A DNA stretch of 10,036 nt from Sporolactobacillus kofuensis (GTDB taxonomy: Bacteria; Bacillota; Bacilli; Bacillales; Sporolactobacillaceae), in assembly GCF_042660205.1 (NCBI RefSeq), contig NZ_JBHSTQ010000024.1:1-10036 (forward strand). The letters run 5' to 3'. The notes beneath the pieces are model-generated. The model saw only the letters and a program-made list of their open reading frames with translations. It was not told where the DNA came from and did not search any database. Position numbers and translations under genes: made by a program. Numbering within the stretch: position 1 is the stretch's first letter; every line of letters begins with the position of its first letter. Below are positions 1 through 6,744 of this stretch, one piece after another.

Positions 1-125
1 TCCACCTTTCGAATCCTCCAGACAAATCATGTTGAAAAACTATCATAACTTATCTGGATTACTATTTAGCGAAAAGTGTTCATTTCTATTTAGCAGAATC
101 TGTTGATTTTAGTTTAGCAGTTACA
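1..125 (-). mobile_element. IS21-family-like element, one terminal region (partial)
   Basis: This is the end of an insertion sequence that extends left out of the window. Read on the minus strand it begins TGTAACTGCTAAAC at 125, with the TG start common to IS21 and many other elements. It carries tandem terminal repeats with an exact 24-bp period, an arrangement known for IS21-family ends, where transposase binds several sites. No long reading frame lies in these 125 bases. A GGAGG ribosome-site-like sequence (15-19, minus strand) sits close to the window edge, so the first transposase gene (istA in this family) probably starts just outside and runs away from the polysaccharide genes. Family assignment rests on the repeat layout, not on transposase sequence, so it is moderately sure. 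The inner boundary coincides with the break in the neighbouring glycosyltransferase fragment. Confidence 0.6.
63..125. repeat. 24-bp-period terminal repeats of the IS21-like end
   Basis: TATTTAGC occurs at 63-70 and 87-94, and AGTTTAGC at 111-118, so the copies are exactly 24 bp apart. The match continues further into the unit: GTGTTCATTT at 76-85 lines up with CTGTTGATTT at 100-109. The third copy is cut short at the element tip near 125. Multiple terminal repeats of this kind are the known transposase-binding sites of IS21-type elements. Confidence 0.65.
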
Positions 126-303
126 TTCTACTTGTATCAATCCATTCAGATAAAGATCGATTTATAAAATCTAACGCAAATGAATGACAGATGATGATTT
201 TAATATCTTTCTGCTGATGCGTGCACAGTTTTCTTATGACTGCAATGCTTCTTGCTGCATGACCAAAACCATAATCGGATATGTAATAAGTTATCTTTTT
301 CAT
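126..303 (-). pseudogene. N-terminal fragment of a MurG/UGT-like (GT-B) glycosyltransferase, cut by the IS
   Basis: Fifty-nine host codons remain, beginning MKKITYYISDYGFGHAARS and continuing into a beta strand (KIIICHS). A beta strand followed by a glycine-rich GFGHAARS turn is typical of the first Rossmann domain of GT-B enzymes related to MurG and to the N-terminal half of L-arabinokinase-like proteins. Full members usually have about 350 residues or more, so at least four fifths of the gene is missing. The frame ends in a TAA supplied by the IS tip (121-123). The start at 303 is the natural one, but no good ribosome site precedes it. The donor sugar and role cannot be told. The fragment is almost certainly inactive. 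It may have been the last gene of the polysaccharide cluster, or part of a neighbouring unit. Confidence 0.6.
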
Positions 304-581
304 TTAGATCACTGATTTCAAATTTGAATTGATTCTTCACCTAAATGTTATCAATTATCAAAGTTAAAAATACTGCTAGTTCGCTTATATATTATCAAAA
401 TTATATTAAGTCTTTTCGTATTAATACTATTCATATTATGAAATGTCCAAAAGGTGACGGTATCTGCGGACAAAGATTACCAACTTTTCTCCAGAATAAC
501 TGAATTTAACAGTTCTCGCATTGGAAAACAGGCACGGTAAATATGAATCCAAATTTTGAACCCAATTAGACAATACATCGA
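304..581. other. Non-coding stretch between the serine hydrolase and the truncated glycosyltransferase
   Basis: I see no convincing gene, terminator or RNA here. Positions 304-430 are very AT-rich and include a perfect 12-bp palindrome, TTCAAATTTGAA, at 317-328. Positions about 438-560 look distinctly less AT-rich than the genes around them. They contain a 33-codon minus-strand frame (477-578, beginning MYCLIGFKIWIHIYR) with no ribosome site, and a second short open stretch in another frame. The change in composition suggests the relic of another element or gene, but I could not match it to a family. Confidence 0.5.
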
Positions 582-1772
582 TTAAATATTATCTATAAGT
601 TTGTTTTTTAATAAAATCTTAAATATTTTATTTACAAGTACTTCGTATACTTTATTTCCATCATGAAGATAAGATAAATTTGTAAGTATTACAAAATAAA
701 GATGTTTACTTTTTGAGTAACCACAATAATTATTGTATCCGACTGTGAATCCAGAACGGTGCTGATAACTAACATTTTCTACTTTACAATTATAAAAATT
801 TAGTCTTAACATCCTTTTATACTTTTCTTCTAAAACATTAGATTCAAATAGTTTATATAAAAATTGGCAAACGTCTTTTGAATTTCCGAGAATACCACCA
901 GCTGTCAAACTAGCAAATGGAAGTTGTACTGGAAACTTTTCGACATTGGCCATTAATTCAGTATTATATAATTGATAAATATCTTTATCATATCCAGTAA
1001 CAAGTTTTTCATTGGGGAATTTTTCCATATAAGTGTAATAAGTATTCCTTAAATTAAAAGGATCTAAATAAAGTTCTTTTAATAAAGAGTAAAATGATTT
1101 ACCTGTAGCTTTTTCGGCAACTATGCCAAGTAAAATATATCCTATATTTGAATACTTACGTCCATTACCTGGTTTAAAATATTCTTTTTTATTTGTAACT
1201 TCTTTTATTAATCTTTCTTTAGTCCATTTTTTTCCCAAAAAATAAGTTTTGAACAGAGAGTAATTATCCATCAAGGGATCAAACAAACCACTTGAGTGAT
1301 TAATTAAGTTCCTAATTGTTATATTTTTTATTTTATCAGAAATATCAATATAGTTAGAAATCTGATCATCTAGAGTTAGTATATTATCTTGGACTAATTT
1401 TAGCATTACTGCATGCATGTATATTTTAGTTAAACTCCCCAAATAATAGACATTTTCAATTGAGCTTTTTTCATTTTTCTCAATATCTGCATATCCAGAT
1501 GAACAATTTATATAACCATCTTTTGTATTTAATGATATTTGAATACTTGGTACATTGAATTCCTTTCTAAATTCATCAACAGTTGAGTAGATTTCTTTAG
1601 TAATCTCATTTTCATAAGTTGAAACTAGAAATAAATTATTGACATCAACATCATTACTCATCTCACTTACAAAGCTGGACCTATTAATACCACCTATCCA
1701 AATTTTAATTAATATAAACATTGATAAAGAAAAACAAATAATGTATTGTACTTTTTTGAATATTTTAGTCAT
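582..1772 (-). CDS. Membrane-anchored serine hydrolase, class C beta-lactamase / PBP4* fold
   Basis: The 396-residue protein has an N-terminal hydrophobic segment (about residues 8-26) after a short basic stretch, which would place the catalytic domain outside the cell. The three fold-defining motifs are present: SxxK as SLTK (113-116, with Ser113 the predicted nucleophile), YxN as YSN (207-209), and HRSG (338-341) in the place of the K/HTG triad. The start is supported by AGGAG (1780-1784) seven bases upstream. Family members include D,D-peptidases, esterases and amidases acting on cell-wall or surface polymers; FmtA, for example, removes D-alanine from teichoic acid. The substrate here is unknown. 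It lies in the same direction as the polysaccharide genes but is separated from them by a 196-bp gap holding an IS30 relic, so it may have its own promoter. Removal of acyl groups from the secreted polymer is possible but is inference only. Confidence 0.88.
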   Translation of the reverse strand: MTKIFKKVQYIICFSLSMFILIKIWIGGINRSSFVSEMSNDVDVNNLFLVSTYENEITKEIYSTVDEFRKEFNVPSIQISLNTKDGYINCSSGYADIEKNEKSSIENVYYLGSLTKIYMHAVMLKLVQDNILTLDDQISNYIDISDKIKNITIRNLINHSSGLFDPLMDNYSLFKTYFLGKKWTKERLIKEVTNKKEYFKPGNGRKYSNIGYILLGIVAEKATGKSFYSLLKELYLDPFNLRNTYYTYMEKFPNEKLVTGYDKDIYQLYNTELMANVEKFPVQLPFASLTAGGILGNSKDVCQFLYKLFESNVLEEKYKRMLRLNFYNCKVENVSYQHRSGFTVGYNNYCGYSKSKHLYFVILTNLSYLHDGNKVYEVLVNKIFKILLKNKLIDNI

Positions 1773-1818
1773 TAATTGTCTCCTAAAATCCGTTAATAAT
1801 TAATTATTTTATCGGTTA

Positions 1819-1953
1819 TTACTGGTCGTTGCTTCCTCGCTGCCAAGGCGTGTGGTGATCGGGAAAATAAAAAGTCATACCGCATGCCTTAGCTTCTTGG
1901 TCATACCAAGCAAATTCTTTGCCACGGTCAGACGCTGATGTCGAGGTAATTGA
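1819..1953 (-). pseudogene. IS30-family transposase remnant
   Basis: The minus-strand frame reads SITSTSASDRGKEFAWYDQ and then FYFPDHHTPWQRGSNDQ before a TAA at 1819-1821. This matches the conserved core of IS30 transposases, where ITSDRGKEF carries the second catalytic aspartate and a PWQRGTNEN segment carries the catalytic glutamate. Here the frame stops at the position of that glutamate, and the segment before SDRG looks altered. About 45 codons of a protein normally over 300 residues survive, with no terminal repeats recognised nearby. The piece is dead and probably marks an old insertion or recombination event between the acetyltransferase and serine hydrolase genes. Its base composition is less AT-rich than that of its neighbours. 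Confidence 0.85.
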
Positions 1954-1968
1954 GAGAAAGAAAGCTTC

Positions 1969-2469
1969 TTAACTTCTTTCGCCTATTTTTCTATATGGCA
2001 CACCTACATTAATTGAATATGGTTCAGTAGTACCATTTAATATACAACCCGCCCCCACTACAGATCCTTTTTGTATGATAGATCCTTTGAGCACTTTTAC
2101 TCCTGCGCCTAACCAACAATCTTCTTCAATTATTATCGGCCTACTAATTATTTTCTGTTCTTGAATTAATTTATCCCTTGATACCCCATGATCTGAATCT
2201 ATAATGTAACATTGTGCAGCAATTAGCGTATTTGCTCCGATAATAATTGAATCTCCCGAAAAAATTATAGTGTCTTTTCCTATTGCAACATTATCACCTA
2301 TTGTAATTTTTCCATTTCCAAATATTTGAACTCCTGGATAAACCTTTATATTTTTACCCCATGTAATATCATGTGTTTGAACATCAACCAATCCCAACAC
2401 TTTAACTTTTGCACCATATTTTATATAGATTTTCAACTCCTGAAGTTTATTCATTAGTTTAGTAATCAT
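1969..2469 (-). CDS. Hexapeptide-repeat (left-handed beta-helix) O-acetyltransferase, WcaF/maltose-acetyltransferase-like
   Basis: The 166-residue soluble protein is built of hexapeptide turns (such as ITIGDN, IIIGAN and IIIEED, about residues 38-145), forming the left-handed beta-helix of acetyl-CoA-dependent sugar acetyltransferases. The catalytic loop is visible as DSDHG (91-95), with His94 as the likely base. It ends in the usual capping stretch NVGVPYRKIG. It would O-acetylate a sugar of the repeat unit, or its precursor, in the cytoplasm. The start overlaps the wzx stop by one base (TAATG) and is preceded by AAAGGAG (2480-2486), so translation is probably coupled to wzx. The stop lies next to the IS30 relic. 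Because the C-terminus is short, a slight truncation or replacement of the tail by that old insertion cannot be excluded. Confidence 0.85.
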   Translation of the reverse strand: MITKLMNKLQELKIYIKYGAKVKVLGLVDVQTHDITWGKNIKVYPGVQIFGNGKITIGDNVAIGKDTIIFSGDSIIIGANTLIAAQCYIIDSDHGVSRDKLIQEQKIISRPIIIEEDCWLGAGVKVLKGSIIQKGSVVGAGCILNGTTEPYSINVGVPYRKIGERS

Positions 2470-3809
2470 TATCTTTTTTCTCCTTTACGTATAAACCTTT
2501 CTAACCATACAGTTTGTCCAACACAATATGGAAGTAATGAAATACAATGTGCAAGAATAACTCCATAGTAACCATAAAATATGTTTGTAAATAGAATAGT
2601 TAATGGGATCATTAAACATGCTCCTACTGTCATCCATACAAACTGCCACTTCATTTCATTTAATCCACTGCATATAGAAGCATAAATTCCAGACCAAATC
2701 ATGATTCCTTGCTCCACGGCAAATAAAAACATTGTTAAATAATTAACATCAAAAGAATTCTCTCCCAACCAAACATCAAATAATAACTGCATTATGGGAA
2801 ACATAAGAAATTGACTAATAGTAAAAATCACTGCAATTATCTGCAACGCCCTTATAGTTTTCAATATCCATTGATAATCGTTCTCTGATTTTGCTTTTGT
2901 AATAGCTGACCAAATCGGAACAGTAATCAAAGCATACACTGTACTAACCAGCGAAAAAATTTTAAAATACACATTATATTCAACAACATGAATACTTCCC
3001 AATAACCAACTAATGAAAAATATACTAGTATTATTTAAAACCATTGCTTCTAATTGAAGCCCTAAAAAAACACTACCTAATTTCAATGTATCTATTGCAT
3101 ATTTAATATCAAAAAAACGTTTACTCGGTTTTACCTTTTTAAGACGCGTAGAAAAGATAACAATAGTTGCGATAAGTAAAGGTACATTAACTGCGAATAA
3201 ATACACTAATGCTAACATAATTATATTATTATTATTTCTACTGATATTACTAATTGTAACAAAGATTAACAGAATAATATTAGCTATAAGCATCAACAAA
3301 CTCGGCATAAAAGATTCCTGTAAAGCATACAAAATTGACGAGATCAGTCGCAGTACAAATTGTAATAATATGCCTAGTAAAACAATAATTATTGCTGCTT
3401 TTAATGCAGAAGAATTGATTTTTTGTTCGGGTATATTAAAAATTGTATTCCATGGAATTATTTGGGATACGACATAAACAACACAAAATAAGCTAAATGA
3501 AATTGCAGTCAAAAAAATATATGCTGATGATATGTATTTTCTAGTTCCTTTTTCATCATTATTAGCTATCGTTACCACTAATCGATTTCTAACACCATTA
3601 CCAATTCCTAAGTCAAAGTTCAGAATCCAATTTAAAACAGATAGAATAGTAAACCATACGCCTAAAATTGCATTATCAGAAAAATATCTCATATATGCTG
3701 GAATTGTAAAAAAACCAATTATTATTGCAATCCCTTTTACACCCATACCATTTACTACATTGTAGATCACTTTTTTAGTGTTTCCATTTAATTGTCTAAT
3801 TTTCATCAT
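2469..3809 (-). CDS. wzx: Polysaccharide repeat-unit flippase (Wzx, MATE/MOP superfamily)
   Basis: The 446-residue integral membrane protein has about 12 hydrophobic segments across its length. It carries the family signature LGVWFTILSVLNW followed by NFDLGIGNGVRNRL (about 49-77), seen in Wzx-type exporters of the MOP superfamily. It would flip the lipid-linked repeat unit from the inner to the outer face of the membrane for polymerisation by Wzy. The start is one of two adjacent ATGs (3809 or 3806). The ribosome site is weak (AAGG about 12 bases upstream) and the start lies 14 bases inside the end of the upstream acetyltransferase, so coupling is likely. The stop forms a TAATG junction with the next acetyltransferase. 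No frameshift or damage is seen. Confidence 0.92.
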   Translation of the reverse strand: MMKIRQLNGNTKKVIYNVVNGMGVKGIAIIIGFFTIPAYMRYFSDNAILGVWFTILSVLNWILNFDLGIGNGVRNRLVVTIANNDEKGTRKYISSAYIFLTAISFSLFCVVYVVSQIIPWNTIFNIPEQKINSSALKAAIIIVLLGILLQFVLRLISSILYALQESFMPSLLMLIANIILLIFVTISNISRNNNNIIMLALVYLFAVNVPLLIATIVIFSTRLKKVKPSKRFFDIKYAIDTLKLGSVFLGLQLEAMVLNNTSIFFISWLLGSIHVVEYNVYFKIFSLVSTVYALITVPIWSAITKAKSENDYQWILKTIRALQIIAVIFTISQFLMFPIMQLLFDVWLGENSFDVNYLTMFLFAVEQGIMIWSGIYASICSGLNEMKWQFVWMTVGACLMIPLTILFTNIFYGYYGVILAHCISLLPYCVGQTVWLERFIRKGEKR

Positions 3810-4494
3810 TATTCTTAATTACCTTAATCAATTTTTTTATATCATCAAAATATTTTCCATACTCTTTAATCCATTTTTCATCCTTATCCCACCATTTTAG
3901 ATTGAGTAAAAAGTCAATCTCATTTGGTTCAAAACGATATCTAATTATTCTCGCTGGAATTCCACCTACGACCGCATATGGAGGAACATTTTTTGTTACA
4001 ACAGCTCCCGCAGCTACAATGGCTCCATCTCCTATAGAAATCCCTTCCATAAGTAATACACTTGAAGCAATCCAAACATCATTACCAATTACAACAGAAA
4101 AATTTCGCTCATTATCTGCAAACTTAAACTCTTCAAATTTTTGTCTATCAGTATATGAAAAACCATATTGCTTTTTTAATGAATAAAACGAAGGATGTAC
4201 GGATACAAATTTTCCAGTCGGATGTTGACCAGTTATAACTTTAATTTCTGGAGCTAAAACAGTATATCTTCCTATTAATGTATTTAAAAAAATAGATTCA
4301 TTACTAATTCCAGAACCATACCCTAAAACGGTGTTGTAAACTTGTGCCGTTTTTGCAATGGTATTGTACCCTTCACATGTTATGCCTTTTACTGATCTTG
4401 ATGGATATATTTTACAAGTGTTAGGTACATTGTAATGCGCTATTGAGTATTTATATAATAAATATTTAATAAGCCTTTTCATCTTTATAAACAT
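3796..4494 (-). CDS. CatB/Vat-like hexapeptide acetyltransferase
   Basis: The 232-residue protein resembles the xenobiotic-acetyltransferase branch of the hexapeptide family. It has beta-helix turns at about 40-80, a loop with the likely catalytic histidine in GQHP (His91), the turn IGNDVWI (137-143), and the ending PPYAVVGGIPARIIRYRF (171-188). A C-terminal helical region (LKWWDKDEKW) is typical of this branch. In polysaccharide clusters such proteins acetylate a sugar of the repeat unit with acetyl-CoA; the antibiotic-modifying members are relatives only, and nothing here suggests resistance. The start at 4494 has AGAGGGG nine bases upstream; a second ATG four codons on has no such site. 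The gene lies 25 bp after the GT4 gene and overlaps the wzx start. Confidence 0.88.
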   Translation of the reverse strand: MFIKMKRLIKYLLYKYSIAHYNVPNTCKIYPSRSVKGITCEGYNTIAKTAQVYNTVLGYGSGISNESIFLNTLIGRYTVLAPEIKVITGQHPTGKFVSVHPSFYSLKKQYGFSYTDRQKFEEFKFADNERNFSVVIGNDVWIASSVLLMEGISIGDGAIVAAGAVVTKNVPPYAVVGGIPARIIRYRFEPNEIDFLLNLKWWDKDEKWIKEYGKYFDDIKKLIKVIKNNDEN

Positions 4495-4519
4495 TTATAG
4501 CAGCCCCTCTTTATTGTTA

Positions 4520-5635
4520 CTATTTATAAACTTCAAGGTACTCCCGCACACTTTTTTTCATATTGTATTTACTACTAATTTGTCTGCTTTGTGTTTTCTT
4601 GTTTATTAGATCACCTTGACTAAATTTTATATACAATTCATTCAGTTTCTTTACGAATGGATTTAGTTCAATATTAGAGTAATGAATCTCAGTTTCTTCT
4701 AAAACGCAATCTTTGAAATCTCTTAATCCAGGTACATCTGTAAATAATGCAGGTATCCCACTTCTCAGAGCTTCCAATGCTGCTATACTTACACCTTCAT
4801 AGAGAGATGGCATTACAAAAAGATCACACGCCTCCAAATATAAATCAGGTTGAACTCTACCCAAAAATAGTATTTGCCCATTCAATCCGTATTCATTACT
4901 CAATTCTACTTCATCTTCTGTAATTGATCCTTGGCCAATATGATAATAGACAAATTTGTGTATTCTTTTCTTATTTAGTGTCCCAAGTGCTTCTATAATT
5001 AATTTATGATTTTTAATATTGCTACAGTTCCCCACACTCACAATGCAGAATATGTCATTGTTAATTTTAAGTTTTTCTCTAGCATAAGCATGCCTTAATG
5101 GGTCAATAAAATTGAATCTACTTTCATCGCACCAATTATTAATAATTTTACAGGGGTTCTTTAATAAATTCAGTTCATTTTTATAAACGCTTTCACCAAT
5201 AGCTATATATTTTACACCTAACTTACGTTCGAGCCATCTTGTAAATATATATTTTTTTCTCTCAAATCTATTATACTTAAATACATTATGCACCGTTCTT
5301 ATTATTTTTGCTTTTGGGCATGCCAATTTGGCAGTTAAAGCATATAGATATGAATTACCTTCTCTGTGTATATGGATAACATCAAATTCCATTTTGTTAA
5401 AGTATATAAATGTTTTAATAAATTTTTTAATTTTCGATCTATTATAAATATGTACTGCGGAATATCCTACTGTTTCAAGTTTATCAGCAAATTCGCCGCG
5501 ATTTTGAAAAGTTGCTAACACATATTTTTCGTAATCTTTCCATAAATCTGCAGAATCATAAAGCATCATTTCTGCCCCAGAAGGTAGAAGGCAATTAAGA
5601 ACATGTATTACTCTTAATTTTTCCTTACCGCTCAT
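4520..5635 (-). CDS. GT4-family glycosyltransferase
   Basis: The 371-residue cytoplasmic GT-B enzyme has an N-terminal acceptor domain with the loop PSGAEMML (18-25) and the strand DVIHIHREG (85-93). Its C-terminal nucleotide-sugar domain begins near FCIVSVGNCSNIKNH (196-210) and contains an intact EX7E motif in YEGVSIAALEAL, with Glu280 and Glu288. It is expected to add one sugar, with retention of configuration, to the growing lipid-linked repeat unit. The donor cannot be read from sequence. Length is normal for the family. The start has AGGAG about ten bases upstream. It lies 26 bp after the GT11 gene and 25 bp before the CatB-like acetyltransferase, consistent with one operon. Confidence 0.92.
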   Translation of the reverse strand: MSGKEKLRVIHVLNCLLPSGAEMMLYDSADLWKDYEKYVLATFQNRGEFADKLETVGYSAVHIYNRSKIKKFIKTFIYFNKMEFDVIHIHREGNSYLYALTAKLACPKAKIIRTVHNVFKYNRFERKKYIFTRWLERKLGVKYIAIGESVYKNELNLLKNPCKIINNWCDESRFNFIDPLRHAYAREKLKINNDIFCIVSVGNCSNIKNHKLIIEALGTLNKKRIHKFVYYHIGQGSITEDEVELSNEYGLNGQILFLGRVQPDLYLEACDLFVMPSLYEGVSIAALEALRSGIPALFTDVPGLRDFKDCVLEETEIHYSNIELNPFVKKLNELYIKFSQGDLINKKTQSRQISSKYNMKKSVREYLEVYK

Positions 5636-5661
5636 AGATGTACTCTCCTATCGTATTAGCT

Positions 5662-6744
5662 TTATACCTGTAACGTACTCTCCGCCCAATATCCCTTTGG
5701 TGCACAGACAACTTTATTTGGGTTGTTATTTAAATATGATGCCCACCAAGAAAAAGTTGATCTAGAAATGATATTATGTTTACACAATGACATTAATTGC
5801 ATATCCTTGTATGAATTAATTCCAGTATTGCCATCAACAAATACTACTTTATCCGAATTATACAATCCTAATTTTTCCATATTTTTTCTGCACCAATTAA
5901 TATCATCTGAAAAGACAAAAAATTGTGGTTTCATACACACTTTTTTCATAAAATTCACAGCTTTATAAAAATACATTATATCCTTTCCCTGAACCAAGGT
6001 TGCAGGATGGTCACCCTTTCGTACATGAATAGAAACAGATTCACAGTTTTGTATAATTTGTGCTAACTTACTATTTACTTTATCTAATTCTGGAAAAACG
6101 AAATCTTTTCTGACTTGCTCCTCTACATTTTTAAAGAAGGTTGTTCCCGATTCGAAATTTCCCAAATAATATGTATTTTGTATTTTTGGGGTCAATATAT
6201 AGTTTAAATAATTATTGTCTGCCAATTTGTAATTTTTCACATTATACATACTTGAAATTGATTGATAAAAAAGTCTTAAATTATACCCCTTCTCCTGTTT
6301 TTTAATTTTATAAAACAAATCCGCAATAATAGGAGTAGCTTTTATCTTCAGCAAAACTTGTTGCTTAATATTTCTTTTATTAGGTGACACGAGGTCAGTT
6401 ATTTCATTCCAATGAACAATGCCATAATTTGAAAGCATGCCAAGAAAAATCTTCCGTGTCATAACGGCAGATTTGCTAAGCCAATTATTTGGTAATTGAT
6501 TAGCAATGGGTTTTGCCTCTTCAATATAGGCTTTATAGTCATCAGCTCGCACTAGATTTTTAATATTAGGTAACGAAAGCGAGAAAACGGATTCTAAAGC
6601 ATATTTTTGAGTTTTCCCTGTAATCTCAAATATGCTATTATCGATATAACATTCTTGATTCGGATTATTCCTTTTCAACTCCAAATAAATAGCATAATGA
6701 TACATTTGATTTCCAAGGCCACTATTAACATTCACAACTATCAT
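5662..6744 (-). CDS. GT11-family glycosyltransferase (alpha-1,2-fucosyltransferase type)
   Basis: The 360-residue protein has the GT11 signatures in order: N-terminal GLGNQMYHYA (9-18), the donor-binding HVRKGD (240-245), FSDD (278-281), and DMQLMSLCKHNIISRS followed by TFSWWASYL (314-338). These fit inverting GDP-fucose-dependent alpha-1,2-fucosyltransferases. Some family members are annotated as galactosyltransferases, so the donor is not certain, and no GDP-fucose synthesis genes lie in the window. Common bacterial members have about 290-300 residues. Here the stretch between about residues 60 and 190 seems longer than usual. The start overlaps the wzy stop as ATGA and has a GGGGGA site about ten bases upstream. 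An alpha-linked fucose or similar branch in the repeat unit is a reasonable inference. Confidence 0.85.
   Translation of the reverse strand: MIVVNVNSGLGNQMYHYAIYLELKRNNPNQECYIDNSIFEITGKTQKYALESVFSLSLPNIKNLVRADDYKAYIEEAKPIANQLPNNWLSKSAVMTRKIFLGMLSNYGIVHWNEITDLVSPNKRNIKQQVLLKIKATPIIADLFYKIKKQEKGYNLRLFYQSISSMYNVKNYKLADNNYLNYILTPKIQNTYYLGNFESGTTFFKNVEEQVRKDFVFPELDKVNSKLAQIIQNCESVSIHVRKGDHPATLVQGKDIMYFYKAVNFMKKVCMKPQFFVFSDDINWCRKNMEKLGLYNSDKVVFVDGNTGINSYKDMQLMSLCKHNIISRSTFSWWASYLNNNPNKVVCAPKGYWAESTLQV

Noticed and set aside
317..328. Palindrome TTCAAATTTGAA upstream of the truncated glycosyltransferase, as a regulatory site.
   Set aside because: It is short, AT-rich and isolated, with no second copy and no promoter next to it.
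477..578. A 33-codon minus-strand frame just after the serine hydrolase, as a small gene.
   Set aside because: It has no ribosome site and no recognisable motif. It is mentioned only as part of an unexplained spacer.
1795..1808. Perfect 14-bp palindrome AATAATTAATTATT upstream of the serine hydrolase, as an operator.
   Set aside because: It consists only of A and T in a very AT-rich spacer, where such palindromes arise by chance, and no clear promoter is placed next to it.
3532..3765. Plus-strand open frames at 3532-3765, 3902-4186, 5723-5968, 6607-6843, 6874-7131 and 9467-9682, and a minus-strand frame at 8334-8531.
   Set aside because: All lie inside strong genes in another frame, have no recognisable protein motifs and look like by-products of AT-rich coding sequence.
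3796..4494. The CatB-like protein as a chloramphenicol or streptogramin resistance gene.
   Set aside because: It sits inside a polysaccharide operon between a glycosyltransferase and wzx, where relatives of this fold acetylate sugars. Similarity to resistance enzymes is at family level only.
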